A stretch of 64,000 nt of DNA from an uncultured Christensenella sp. (GCA_949290515.1 CASERZ010000007.1:18245-82244), one strand, 5' to 3'; numbered from the stretch's first letter, positions 54,227 to 63,456 are shown. The notes: generated from the letters alone by a model not told the origin. Made by a program: numbers and translations.

Positions 54227-54802
54227 ATGGAAAAACGCAGTAAAAAATCCCGTAATGCTTGCGCAAAACGTCGCAACGTTGCTGAAAAGTGGGTAATCAA
54301 AATTACCGTATTCACGTTTGTCGGAGCAGTGATATGCAGCTTTGTATCTCAACTCACTACGTCAAGAAGCGATATAACGGTTTCGGTAATGTTGCTAGCG
54401 TTTATGTTGTTGATAAGCATAATTTTTGACGGAATAGGACTTAGCGTAGCGTCTTGTACTCCCGAAAAACTCGAGAAATACGCTCACTATAAAAAACAAT
54501 ACGCTATCGCGTTGCGACTGGTTGCCAATGCCGAAAAAGTAAACAACGTTTGCGCCGACGTAGTCGGAGATATGTGCGGAATATTGAGCGGGGCTTGCGG
54601 CGCGTCTATAGTTTTGCAGTTGTGTCAAAGCGGACAATTCTCTCACTGGACTGCAATTATAGTATCAAGCATAATTGCTGCTGTTACGGTAGGGGGCAAA
54701 GCTTCACTCAAGAAAATTGCCGTAAAAAACAGTGAAGAACTTGTCTTTATGTCCGCGCGTATAATTAGCATATTTATTACTGACAGAAAGAGGAGAAAAT
54801 GA
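54227..54802 (+). CDS. Unknown membrane protein between ispA and dxs
   Basis: 191 residues: a basic N-terminus (first ~20 residues rich in K/R), membrane helices at ~25-45, 55-75, 115-130 and 138-155, and a basic C-terminal tail. The IIFDGIGLSVASC and VCADVVGDMCGILSGACGAS segments resemble the DUF21/CNNM-like membrane proteins found next to dxs in other Clostridia; this relation is from memory and the protein lacks CBS domains. No Shine-Dalgarno sequence precedes the ATG. The stop overlaps the dxs start. Function unknown. Confidence 0.7.
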   Translation: MEKRSKKSRNACAKRRNVAEKWVIKITVFTFVGAVICSFVSQLTTSRSDITVSVMLLAFMLLISIIFDGIGLSVASCTPEKLEKYAHYKKQYAIALRLVANAEKVNNVCADVVGDMCGILSGACGASIVLQLCQSGQFSHWTAIIVSSIIAAVTVGGKASLKKIAVKNSEELVFMSARIISIFITDRKRRK

Positions 54803-56496
54803 AAATGCTTGACAGACTTAATCTTCCCGAGGATATCAAAAAGCTTTCTCTCGACGAATTGAAAGTCTTATCTGAGGATTTAAGAGAGGTTATTACGGAA
54901 TACACATTAAAAAACGGAGGACATCTCGCGTCGAATCTCGGCGTAGTCGACATTTCGTGCGCTCTTTCATACGTATTCGATTTCCCGTTTGACAAGATAA
55001 TTTTCGACGTAGGACATCAATGCTACGCATATAAAATACTCACAGGAAGACTTCCTCAATTTGCACATTTGAGACAAAAAGGCGGTCTTAACGGCTTTCC
55101 TAAAAGAGAAGAGAGTAAATACGATTTTGCCAACAGCGGACACGCGTCCACTGCATTGTCAATCGCGTGCGGTATGGCAAGAGGAGGAGAAAAAGGGGAG
55201 GTTATCTGTCTCATTGGAGACGGCGCAATGACGGGCGGCCTCTTCTACGAAGCACTCAATGACGTCTTGACTCTCAATAGAAAAGTTATTGTAATTATAA
55301 ATGATAACGATATGTCTATCTCCGGCAATGTAGGCTTTGTCAACAAATATTTGCATTTCGTAAGACTATACGGTGAAGACATACCTTTTATCGAAGCGGA
55401 TATACTCACTAACATAGATGGCCATAATATCCCTGACCTAGTAGGAAAACTCAAATACGCAAAGAACTCAAAAAAGACTGTTGTTCTTCACGTTGTAACT
55501 AAAAAGGGCAAAGGGTACAAGGATGCAGAGGATAATCCTTCAAAATACCACAGCATAAGCGGAGAAGAGAAATCTCAGGCACTTTCATACGGACAGGTAT
55601 TCGGCAATAAAATCGTGGATTTAGCACAAAAGAACGATAAAATATTTGCTGTTACTGCTGCGATGACTGACGGAACGGGACTGTGCGCGTTTGCTCAAAA
55701 ATTTCCTGAAAGATTTGTAGACGTAGGTATCGCAGAAGAACACGCAGTAACTATGTCGTCGGGACTTTCACTGTCGGGTAATTTACCTTACGTTGCTATA
55801 TATTCTACGTTTTTACAACGCGCTTACGACAATATTCTCCACGACATTACGCTCAATAATCTGCCTTGCGTATTCTGTATAGACAGAGCGGGTTTTGTGG
55901 GAGGAGACGGAGAAACTCATCAGGGACTCTATGACGTCGCATATCTGGGAAGTATGCCGAATATGTCGATATTTATGCCTAAGGACGGAAAAGAACTCGA
56001 AGACGTGCTTGAATATTCGCAAAACGTTAACAAGCCATTCGCTATACGATATCCCAAAAGCGAGATTAGCGGAAAATACAACGTGCATACACCGATAGAA
56101 TACGGAAAGTGGGAGTATATTAAAGAAAGCAGAGCGGATACAGTGTTGATTTCCAACGGAGAAACTCTCTTCAGTGCAGTTCTTGCAGCGGAGAAACTTG
56201 AAAAGCGAGGTATCAAAACCGATATAATCAACGCTCGTTTTATAAAGCCTATAGATTACGAAACGGCCGATAAAATAAAAGATAAAAAGATATTCGTATT
56301 CGAGGAATATATCGAAGACAATTCTGTATATATTCAACTGCTAGAATACTATAACAAACTAGGACTTAATGCAAAATTGTACGGAAAAAACATACAAAAC
56401 AATCCTTACGCCGTAGCTACGAGAGACGAACTTTTGCAAATGTCAGGACTCGACGCCGACGGTATAGCAAAATTCGTGTCCGATAATATAAAATAA
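54799..56496 (+). CDS. dxs: 1-deoxy-D-xylulose-5-phosphate synthase, short form
   Basis: 565-residue ThDP enzyme making DXP from pyruvate and glyceraldehyde-3-phosphate. Seen: VGHQCYAYKILTGR, the ThDP motif GDGAMTGG, VDVGIAEEHAVTMSSGL and the FCIDRAGFVGGDGETHQG segment. It is 50-60 residues shorter than typical Dxs. The missing part lies after GNVGFVNKYLHFVR, where the usual long loop region is cut down before the DGHN motif. AGGAG at 54791-54795 serves either this ATG or the one at 54805. Confidence 0.94.
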   Translation: MKMLDRLNLPEDIKKLSLDELKVLSEDLREVITEYTLKNGGHLASNLGVVDISCALSYVFDFPFDKIIFDVGHQCYAYKILTGRLPQFAHLRQKGGLNGFPKREESKYDFANSGHASTALSIACGMARGGEKGEVICLIGDGAMTGGLFYEALNDVLTLNRKVIVIINDNDMSISGNVGFVNKYLHFVRLYGEDIPFIEADILTNIDGHNIPDLVGKLKYAKNSKKTVVLHVVTKKGKGYKDAEDNPSKYHSISGEEKSQALSYGQVFGNKIVDLAQKNDKIFAVTAAMTDGTGLCAFAQKFPERFVDVGIAEEHAVTMSSGLSLSGNLPYVAIYSTFLQRAYDNILHDITLNNLPCVFCIDRAGFVGGDGETHQGLYDVAYLGSMPNMSIFMPKDGKELEDVLEYSQNVNKPFAIRYPKSEISGKYNVHTPIEYGKWEYIKESRADTVLISNGETLFSAVLAAEKLEKRGIKTDIINARFIKPIDYETADKIKDKKIFVFEEYIEDNSVYIQLLEYYNKLGLNAKLYGKNIQNNPYAVATRDELLQMSGLDADGIAKFVSDNIK

Positions 56497-56545
56497 CCTT
56501 ATTAATTCAATTATATGGTAATCAATTAATAAACAAAATAAGCTT

Positions 56546-56573
56546 CAAGCCGCAATATGCGGCTTGTTTTTAT
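56546..56573 (+). terminator. Intrinsic terminator after dxs
   Basis: CAAGCCGCA (56546-56554) and TGCGGCTTG (56558-56566) form a 9-bp stem with TTTTT after it. Confidence 0.85.
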
Positions 56574-56594
56574 GAGTGTTTTTTAATCAATCGG

Positions 56595-56623
56595 TAGAAA
56601 TTTATATATAAATTTGATATAAT
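56595..56623 (+). promoter_or_regulatory. Sigma-A promoter giving a leaderless tlyA mRNA
   Basis: TAGAAA (56595-56600), a 17-bp spacer and TATAAT (56618-56623). The -10 ends 6 nt before the ATG at 56630, with no Shine-Dalgarno sequence. Confidence 0.65.
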
Positions 56624-56629
56624 TGATTT

Positions 56630-57352
56630 ATGAGATTGGACTTATATCTTTCAAACATAAAAAATATTACCCGTACAAAAGCAAAACAACTTATCGAAAG
56701 CGGTTTTGTAAAATTAGGAGAACAGATTGTTACTAAGCCTTCGACAGAAGTGTCTGAAGGATGTGATTTGACGCTTACGGAAACTTTCAGATTCTCTTCT
56801 TTGGGTGGAGATAAATTGCAGAAAGCATTTACGGATTTTGATTACATCGTAAAGGATAAAGTCTGCGTGGATATCGGCGCATCAAACGGCGGGTTTACAG
56901 ACTGTATGCTTCAAAACGGAGCAAAAAAGGTGTATGCCGTCGACGTAGGAGAGTGTGCTTTTGACGATAATCTCAAAAACGACGTCAGGGTAATCGTCAA
57001 AGACAGGACAAATGCAAGATACCTTAAGTGGGAGGATTTAGGGGAGAAATGCGATTTTGCTTGCATAGACGTAAGTTTTATATCGTTGAAGCTTATCTTG
57101 CCTTCCGTCAAGGATTTGATTAAAGAAGGCGGGGATATCATTGCTCTTATAAAGCCTCAGTTTGAAGCGGGACACAAAAATCTGACCAAGAAAGGTATAG
57201 TACTTAGTCCTAAAATTCACAAACTTGTGTGCGATGACATCTCTCATTTTGCAAAAAGCATAGGTCTTGAGACCAAAAACATAACAAATGCGCCTATAAA
57301 AGAGGGGAAAAACAGAGAATTTCTAATATATCTATACAAAAGTATTGAATAA
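56630..57352 (+). CDS. tlyA: TlyA family rRNA 2'-O-methyltransferase
   Basis: 240 residues: an S4 RNA-binding domain (1-60; RLDLYLSNIKNITRTKAKQLIESGFV) followed by an FtsJ-like methyltransferase with the SAM motif VDIGASNGGFTDCML and ACIDVSFISLKLILPS, then IALIKPQFE. Members methylate rRNA and were once called hemolysins. Its place between dxs and nadK is standard. Confidence 0.93.
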   Translation: MRLDLYLSNIKNITRTKAKQLIESGFVKLGEQIVTKPSTEVSEGCDLTLTETFRFSSLGGDKLQKAFTDFDYIVKDKVCVDIGASNGGFTDCMLQNGAKKVYAVDVGECAFDDNLKNDVRVIVKDRTNARYLKWEDLGEKCDFACIDVSFISLKLILPSVKDLIKEGGDIIALIKPQFEAGHKNLTKKGIVLSPKIHKLVCDDISHFAKSIGLETKNITNAPIKEGKNREFLIYLYKSIE

Positions 57353-57373
57353 ATATACAAAAAAAGTTATAAT
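57345..57373 (+). promoter_or_regulatory. Sigma-A promoter inside the tlyA end giving a leaderless nadK mRNA
   Basis: TTGAAT (57345-57350, overlapping the last tlyA codons), a 17-bp spacer and TATAAT (57368-57373), ending 6 nt before the ATG at 57380. No Shine-Dalgarno sequence. Confidence 0.7.
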
Positions 57374-57379
57374 ATCAGT

Positions 57380-58207
57380 ATGAAAATAGGCATCAACGTT
57401 AATCTCAACAGAGACGTGTACGCAAAAGCTAGTTCAAACTTTTGCTCCAAACTAAGAAAAAACGGCATAGAATTTAAAGTCTGCGACAATGCCGCCGCAT
57501 ATTTTTCGCCCAAAGAAGTCGCTCCTATGGACGAAGTTTTCGATTGGTGCGATACAGTGGTCGCTTTCGGCGGTGACGGTACTATGCTGGATACGGTGCG
57601 CAAAATGCAAAAAAATTTGCCTATACTCGGCATTAATATGGGCAAAATAGGCTTTTTGACAGAGCTTGACGAGAGTGAGCTAGACTATGCGGTAAAGTGT
57701 TTGAAAAACGAAGATTATTCGATAGAAAACCGTACTCTTTTGCGGACAATCATAGACGGAAAGGAGTATTTTGCTCTCAATGAAATTATCGTCAATAGAA
57801 AAGACCCTTGTCACATATCGGTATTCGATATACATATAGACGGTATAAAATCCGACAGTTGCCGCAGCGACGGCGTGCTTGTTTCAACGCCTACAGGCTC
57901 GACGGCTTATTCTCTTTCGTGCAACGGCCCCGTGTTAAGTCCTACGGTAAAGGCCTTGATTATCAACTCGATTTGTCCTCATTCGTTGCATAGTTGTCCC
58001 GTTGTTGTTGACGACGATATGAAAATTACTATATCTACCGCTACAGACGGAATGAGAGTTATTGCTGACGGAGAGGTGATTGCAAAAGATAAGGACGGAC
58101 TGCAAATCACTATAGAAAAAGCGCAAAAAAATGCTTTGTTTATTCGTTTGAAAAACGAAAACTTCTACGTAAAACTTAGAAAAAAACTTAATTATTGGGG
58201 TAATTAA
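57380..58207 (+). CDS. nadK: NAD kinase
   Basis: 275-residue NadK making NADP. The catalytic GGDGTML lies at 64-70, then INMGKIGFLTEL, and SDGVLVSTPTGSTAYSLSCNGPVL for substrate binding. Length is typical. argR follows after 1 nt. Confidence 0.96.
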   Translation: MKIGINVNLNRDVYAKASSNFCSKLRKNGIEFKVCDNAAAYFSPKEVAPMDEVFDWCDTVVAFGGDGTMLDTVRKMQKNLPILGINMGKIGFLTELDESELDYAVKCLKNEDYSIENRTLLRTIIDGKEYFALNEIIVNRKDPCHISVFDIHIDGIKSDSCRSDGVLVSTPTGSTAYSLSCNGPVLSPTVKALIINSICPHSLHSCPVVVDDDMKITISTATDGMRVIADGEVIAKDKDGLQITIEKAQKNALFIRLKNENFYVKLRKKLNYWGN

Positions 58208-58208
58208 T

Positions 58209-58658
58209 ATGGCAATAAAACCCAGACAACAAGCAATACTGGATTTGATAAGCACTCACGAATTAGATACGCAGGAAGAACTCGTATCTATGCTGGTAGA
58301 TTGCGGATACAACGTTACTCAGGCAACCGTATCCCGTGACATAAAACAACTCGGCTTAGTCAAAGTAGCCGGTAAAAGTAAAAAATACAGATACATTCAG
58401 GTAAGCTATAAGGAAAACGGACTTAAAAACAAATATGACAATATCTTCCGTGAAAGCGTACTCAGTATTCAGAATGCGGAAAATATGATAGTTATAAAGA
58501 CTGTATCAGGTGCGGCAAACAGTGCGTGCGCATATATAGACCATATGATGATTCCCGAGCTTTTAGGCTCTATTGCGGGAGACGATACGATTTTTTGCGT
58601 AGCCGATTGCTCGGAGAATGCAAGCAAAATCGTCGAATTACTTAAGGAAAATTATTAA
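58209..58658 (+). CDS. argR: Arginine repressor ArgR
   Basis: 149 residues: an N-terminal winged-helix (KPRQQAILDLISTHELDTQEEL ... TQATVSRDIKQLGLVK, shown here in parts) and a C-terminal hexamerisation/arginine-binding domain with IAGDDTIFCVA. It represses arginine synthesis and commonly sits between nadK and recN in Firmicutes. No arginine gene is in the window. It is separated by one base from recN. Confidence 0.95.
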   Translation: MAIKPRQQAILDLISTHELDTQEELVSMLVDCGYNVTQATVSRDIKQLGLVKVAGKSKKYRYIQVSYKENGLKNKYDNIFRESVLSIQNAENMIVIKTVSGAANSACAYIDHMMIPELLGSIAGDDTIFCVADCSENASKIVELLKENY

Positions 58659-58659
58659 A

Positions 58660-60369
58660 ATGCTGTCAAATCTCAACGTTAAAAACATTGCTTTGATAAA
58701 TTCGTTGGAAGTGGATTTTTCCGACGGGCTTAACGTGCTTTCGGGGGAAACAGGCGCAGGTAAGTCTATTATTATAGACTCGCTTAGCTTCGTTATGGGA
58801 AAAAGAGCGGATAAGTCTCTCATCAGATACGGAGAAGAATCTGCCAGCGTAACGGCTGTTTTTGAAAAATTAGGCGAAAATACCTTGCGTATGCTCAAAG
58901 AATACGATATCGAATGCGACGATGACCAACTTATTATCAAAAGAACGATGACTCAAGAGGGGAAAAATACCTGTTCCGTCAACAATCAACGCGTTACATT
59001 GGTTGTACTTAAGGATATTGCCTCGACGCTTGCCGATATATACGGTCAACACGAAAACGTATCGGTACTCAATTCGTCAAATCATTTGAATATTATAGAT
59101 AAATACGGAGAAAAACAGCTGAGCGCGCTTTTGGAAAAACAGCGCGAGATTTACACTCAGTATAAAGACGTTTGTTCTAAATTGGCAAAATACGGCTCGT
59201 TAAAAGATGTCAATAAGAATATAGATCTTCTCGAATATCAGATAAACGAGATAGAAAACGCAGAAGTGAAGGAAGGGGAAGAAGACGAGTTGATAGCTTT
59301 GAGACATAAACTCAACAACAGTCAGACAATTGTTTCGGCTCTCAACGAATGTCATAATATTCTTGATGGCGATGACGGCGAAAACGTGATATCTCTTATC
59401 AATCATTGTATGTCGCAATTGACAAAAGTAGCTTCGTTTGACCCTCAGATAGAAGAAATCGTCGAAAGACTCGATTCTTCAAAAACCGAACTAAAAGATA
59501 TTGCTTGCACCGTATCGGATATTGCAGAAAACAGCGAATTTAATATGCGTGAATACGAAGAATGTGAACAGCGTATAGCTCTTATACGTTCGATAAAACG
59601 CAAATACGGCAATACCGTGCAGGAAATTCAGGCTTTTTTGGAGGATATAAAAGAGCAATACGAGTTTTTGAGCGAAGGGGAAGAAAAAGTAGTCGAGTAC
59701 GAAAAAGAAAAAGAATCTTTGCTCAGCAAATTGTATAAAAACACACTCGATTTGTCAAAAGAGAGACAGAAAGTCGCAAAGTCGCTTTCCGATAGCGTAT
59801 TGAAGGAACTTAAGGAATTGGGGATGCCTTCTTGCAAATTCAAAGCAGATTTTGCACCTTTGGCTGAAATAGCTGACTTTACACCTTCTGCCAGCGGGAG
59901 CGACGACGTAACTTTTATGTTCAGTGCAAACGCGGGTCAGCCTGAAAAAGAGTTGTCAAAGGTTATATCAGGCGGTGAATTGTCCAGATTTATGCTGGCA
60001 ATGAAAAAGATTATAGCTAACCTTGACGGTATATCGACTATGGTATTTGATGAGATTGATACGGGAATAAGCGGTAAAATCGCACAAATCGTAGCGGAAA
60101 AAATGGCAGATATATCAAGAGATAAGCAGGTTTTAGCTATTACGCATATGCCTCAGCTTGCATCTATGGCAGATATTCACTATCTTATCGAAAAATATAC
60201 TCAAAACGGCAAAACTCTGACAAGACTTGTTGCGTTGCAGTCTGAATCGCGACAGGAAGAAATAGCTAGATTGATAGGCGGCAAGGATTATTCCACATAT
60301 GCAATGCCTCACGCAAAGGAAATGATAGAGTATTCAGACAATTATAAGAAGGCTGTAATGACTTCTTAA
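58660..60369 (+). CDS. recN: DNA repair protein RecN
   Basis: 569-residue SMC-like ATPase for double-strand break repair. Walker A is GETGAGKS at 29-36. A long coiled-coil middle (about 155-370) is followed by the signature VISGGELSRFMLAMK, then the Walker B MVFDEIDTGISG. The ATG at 58660 is chosen; the longer frame starts inside argR. AAGGA lies upstream. Confidence 0.96.
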   Translation: MLSNLNVKNIALINSLEVDFSDGLNVLSGETGAGKSIIIDSLSFVMGKRADKSLIRYGEESASVTAVFEKLGENTLRMLKEYDIECDDDQLIIKRTMTQEGKNTCSVNNQRVTLVVLKDIASTLADIYGQHENVSVLNSSNHLNIIDKYGEKQLSALLEKQREIYTQYKDVCSKLAKYGSLKDVNKNIDLLEYQINEIENAEVKEGEEDELIALRHKLNNSQTIVSALNECHNILDGDDGENVISLINHCMSQLTKVASFDPQIEEIVERLDSSKTELKDIACTVSDIAENSEFNMREYEECEQRIALIRSIKRKYGNTVQEIQAFLEDIKEQYEFLSEGEEKVVEYEKEKESLLSKLYKNTLDLSKERQKVAKSLSDSVLKELKELGMPSCKFKADFAPLAEIADFTPSASGSDDVTFMFSANAGQPEKELSKVISGGELSRFMLAMKKIIANLDGISTMVFDEIDTGISGKIAQIVAEKMADISRDKQVLAITHMPQLASMADIHYLIEKYTQNGKTLTRLVALQSESRQEEIARLIGGKDYSTYAMPHAKEMIEYSDNYKKAVMTS

Positions 60370-60397
60370 ATGAAAAAATACAATTATAATAAACAGA

Positions 60398-60430
60398 TTA
60401 GAGACCTTTTACGGTCTCTTAATTTTTTTC
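60398..60430 (+). terminator. Intrinsic terminator after recN
   Basis: AGAGACC (60400-60406) and GGTCTCT (60413-60419) form a stem followed by TAATTTTTTTC. Confidence 0.8.
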
Positions 60431-60459
60431 GCATAATTTAACTCATTATTCTCACACTA
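60431..60459 (+). promoter_or_regulatory. Candidate sigma-G type promoter of spoIVB
   Basis: GCATA (60431-60435) fits the sigma-G -35 pattern and CACACTA (60453-60459) resembles the -10 pattern CATnMTA, with a 17-bp spacer (consensus about 18). spoIVB is forespore-expressed in known systems. It starts right after the recN terminator. Confidence 0.4.
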
Positions 60460-60476
60460 GTTTGCGAGAGGTTTTT

Positions 60477-61625
60477 ATGAGTACACAAATCAAAAAGAAT
60501 TTATTTATTTTTGCATTAATCTTAACTTTGATATTTTCGTCTATGACGCTGTTTACGCTAGCAGTCGCGGATTATAATGTAACCGTTCAAGCATTTGCCG
60601 AGCAAAACGGCAATACTGACGCTTCCTATAATTATGAGAATTCTGCCGTTAGAGTATGTGCAAGCGACTACAAGCTTTTCGGCATTATACCTATAGGTCA
60701 ATCCGAAAGTAAGGAAAAATCGCAAAAATACGTAACTTTAGGCGGCTATCCGTTAGGAATAGATATAAAAACACAGGGATTGTATATTACATCTAAAGTC
60801 AACGTAGTCACTAAAGAAGGCGTGGTGTGTCCCGTAGAAGAATGTGATATCAAAGCAGGATACATTCTGTATGCGATTGACGGAGTCAATATAGACGATG
60901 TGAGCGATATTAATTCGCTAATAGAAGCGAAGGAAACGGTAGAAATTAGCGTAAAACGTAGTGACGGTATCAAAAATTATACTATATCTCCCGCTACTGA
61001 CGTGCTGTCAGGGCAGAAAAAACTCGGATTGCTTTTGCAGGACGGAATAGAAGGTATAGGTACTATGACGTATACAGACGGGATAAACTTTTTTGCATTA
61101 GGTCATACGATTAAGGATATGAACGGAGATAACGTCAAAGCTCAGTCAGGTAATATTTTCAATGCAGATATCGTCGGATACGAAAAAGGACAAAAGGGCA
61201 AAGCGGGAGAGCTTAACGGGTCTTTCAGTACTATGTGCGAGCCTATCGGTTCAATAACGACAAACAACGAATACGGCCTTTACGGTAAGCTTGCCAAAGA
61301 AGCTGTCGGAGAAAAAATCCTTATGGGAAATAAGTCTGACGTCAAGCCGGGCAGTGCATATATTTACACTACCATTGACGGAAACGCGCCGCAAAAATAC
61401 GAAGTTCAGATTATTAAAGTAAACCGTCAAAATACCCCTGAAGAGAAGAGTATGGTCTTGCGTATTACAGATAAAAGATTACTGGATACGACCGGCGGAA
61501 TAGTGCAGGGTATGAGCGGAAGTCCTATCGTTCAAGACGGAAAGCTGATAGGCGCGGTAACTCACGTTTTTGTGTCAGACCCTACTAAAGGATACGGTGT
61601 TTTTATTGAATGGATGCAACCGTAA
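60477..61625 (+). CDS. spoIVB: SpoIVB peptidase (stage IV sporulation signal)
   Basis: 382-residue secreted serine peptidase released into the space between forespore and mother cell, where it triggers pro-sigma-K processing. An N-terminal signal/anchor helix (about 8-30), a PDZ domain (about 95-165), and the catalytic region with GHTIKDM (histidine) and the serine motif GMSGSPIV (S347) are visible. ATG at 60477 follows GAGAGG at 60466-60471; a start five codons upstream lies within the RBS region. Its partner sigK is at the left end of this window. Confidence 0.94.
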   Translation: MSTQIKKNLFIFALILTLIFSSMTLFTLAVADYNVTVQAFAEQNGNTDASYNYENSAVRVCASDYKLFGIIPIGQSESKEKSQKYVTLGGYPLGIDIKTQGLYITSKVNVVTKEGVVCPVEECDIKAGYILYAIDGVNIDDVSDINSLIEAKETVEISVKRSDGIKNYTISPATDVLSGQKKLGLLLQDGIEGIGTMTYTDGINFFALGHTIKDMNGDNVKAQSGNIFNADIVGYEKGQKGKAGELNGSFSTMCEPIGSITTNNEYGLYGKLAKEAVGEKILMGNKSDVKPGSAYIYTTIDGNAPQKYEVQIIKVNRQNTPEEKSMVLRITDKRLLDTTGGIVQGMSGSPIVQDGKLIGAVTHVFVSDPTKGYGVFIEWMQP

Positions 61626-61703
61626 AAGCTTTAGCTTTTCTAAAATAAGCCGATTATTATTCTAATTTAATCTAAATTATAGAATAATTACGCCAAAATA
61701 GAA

Positions 61704-61806
61704 TATAATATTCTCAATTGCACTTATGAGCAATTGTAAATATTACAGCTAAACTTATTTAGAAAAACCGCACGTTGACATTGCTTATCGACGTGCGATT
61801 TTTGCT
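61704..61806 (+). ncRNA. Candidate small RNA between spoIVB and purB
   Basis: A TATAAT at 61704-61709 predicts a start near 61716. The transcript would begin with a perfect 7-bp hairpin CAATTGC/GCAATTG (61715-61721, 61730-61736) and end at a 7-bp terminator stem CGCACGT/ACGTGCG (61769-61775, 61791-61797) followed by ATTTTT, giving about 90 nt. The -35 is poor. The terminator could instead belong to spoIVB, together with the palindrome at 61624-61640. The rest of this 400-bp gap (61807-61966) is AT-rich with no feature I can name. Confidence 0.4.
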
Positions 61807-61966
61807 TAATTTTAATACTGAACACTATTAATTCGATTATCATTAAAAATAAATTATTTATCGTAGAATATGATTTTGATTAACAATCGCTTTGCTATCG
61901 ATTCATTTTTCTATATTAATTAACGTTAGCTTGATTATACACTTTTTAAATTGAGGCGGTATTTTG

Positions 61967-61995
61967 TTGATTTAACAATCTAATTATTATATAAT
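61967..61995 (+). promoter_or_regulatory. Sigma-A promoter of purB
   Basis: TTGATT (61967-61972), a 17-bp spacer and perfect TATAAT (61990-61995), with the start near 62002 and CGGAGG before the ATG. No riboswitch-like fold is visible in the short leader. Confidence 0.7.
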
Positions 61996-62025
61996 ATATG
62001 CGTAATAAAATTTTCGGAGGTTGTT

Positions 62026-63456
62026 ATGTCAATAGAATACGTTGACCCCTTAACTACAAGATACGCTACAAAACCAATGCTCGAGCAGTTTGCAGAAAAA
62101 ACGCGTATGATTCTTTGGAGAAAACTTTGGCTTGCTTTGGCTGAAAGCGAAAAAGAACTCGGTCTCAATATTACCGACGAACAAATCGCGCAAATGAGAG
62201 AGCATCTCGAAGATATAAACTTCGACGTAGCTAAAGAAAGAGAAAAAATAGTCAGACACGACGTAATGGCATACGTATATGCATACGGACAACAGTGTCC
62301 CGCTGCAATGCCTATAATTCACTTGGGCGCGACAAGTTGCTTCGTAACAGATAATTCTGATGCCATTATTTATCACGACGCTCTGGTCCTCGTTAAGAAA
62401 AAACTCGTCAACGTAATGGACAAGCTTGCAAAATTTGCACTCAAATATGCAGATATGCCCACACTCGGCTTTACGCATTTGCAGCCCGCTCAGCTCGTTA
62501 CCGTAGGTAAAAGAGCAGCTTTGTGGCTTCAGGAATTGCAAATGGACTATGAAAACCTTCAATTTGTACTTGATAATACAAGACTCAGGGGAGTTAAAGG
62601 TACGACGGGTACACAGGCAAGCTTCCTCCAGCTTTTCGACGGCGACCACGAAAAGGTTAAAAAGCTTAACGAACTCGTAGTAAAAAAGATGGGATTCAGC
62701 AAAACTTTTGCAGTCAGCGGTCAAACATACAGCAGAAAATACGATTATAACATACTTTCCGTACTTTCTCAGATTGCTCAAAGTGCATACAAATTTGCCA
62801 ACGATATCAGAATTTTGCAGAATATGAAAGAGATTGAAGAGCCTTTCGAAAAAAATCAAATAGGCTCTTCCGCAATGGCATACAAACGTAATCCTATGAG
62901 AAGCGAAAGAATTTGTTCGCTTTCCAGATACGTTATGTCTCTTCCCGCAAACGCTGCAAATACTGCCGCTACACAATGGTTTGAACGCACTTTGGACGAT
63001 TCTGCCAACAGAAGACTCGTAATGGCGCAGGCTTTTCTATCTATAGATGCGATACTCGAGATTTATATGAACGTAGCTGACGGTCTTGTCGTATACGAAA
63101 ACACCATAAACAAACATATTACGGCAGAACTTCCTTTTATGTCCACCGAAGTTATTCTTATGGAATGCGTTAAGGCGGGCGGAAACAGACAGGAATTGCA
63201 CGAAAAAATAAGAGTGCATTCTATGGAAGCATCCAAAATGGTAAAACAATACGGAAAAGACAACGATTTGATAGACAGAATAAAGAAAGACAGCGCATTT
63301 GCCGCTATCAACGATAAAATTGATTCGATTCTCGACCCTAAAAACTTTATAGGAAGAGCAAAAGAGCAGACTATCGAATTTATAGACGAGGTCATTAATC
63401 CTATTTTGCAAGAAAACAAGGAATGCCTCGGGCAACAAGGACAAGTAAACGTCTGA
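62026..63456 (+). CDS. purB: Adenylosuccinate lyase
   Basis: 476-residue fumarase/aspartase superfamily member acting twice in purine synthesis (SAICAR to AICAR, and adenylosuccinate to AMP). Signature GSSAMAYKRNP lies at ~280-290 in the catalytic loop. The general acid/base histidine regions are HLGATSCFVTDNS and GFTHLQPAQ. It belongs to the long PurB form common in Clostridia and eukaryotes. It is monocistronic in appearance, and other pur genes are not in the window. Confidence 0.96.
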   Translation: MSIEYVDPLTTRYATKPMLEQFAEKTRMILWRKLWLALAESEKELGLNITDEQIAQMREHLEDINFDVAKEREKIVRHDVMAYVYAYGQQCPAAMPIIHLGATSCFVTDNSDAIIYHDALVLVKKKLVNVMDKLAKFALKYADMPTLGFTHLQPAQLVTVGKRAALWLQELQMDYENLQFVLDNTRLRGVKGTTGTQASFLQLFDGDHEKVKKLNELVVKKMGFSKTFAVSGQTYSRKYDYNILSVLSQIAQSAYKFANDIRILQNMKEIEEPFEKNQIGSSAMAYKRNPMRSERICSLSRYVMSLPANAANTAATQWFERTLDDSANRRLVMAQAFLSIDAILEIYMNVADGLVVYENTINKHITAELPFMSTEVILMECVKAGGNRQELHEKIRVHSMEASKMVKQYGKDNDLIDRIKKDSAFAAINDKIDSILDPKNFIGRAKEQTIEFIDEVINPILQENKECLGQQGQVNV

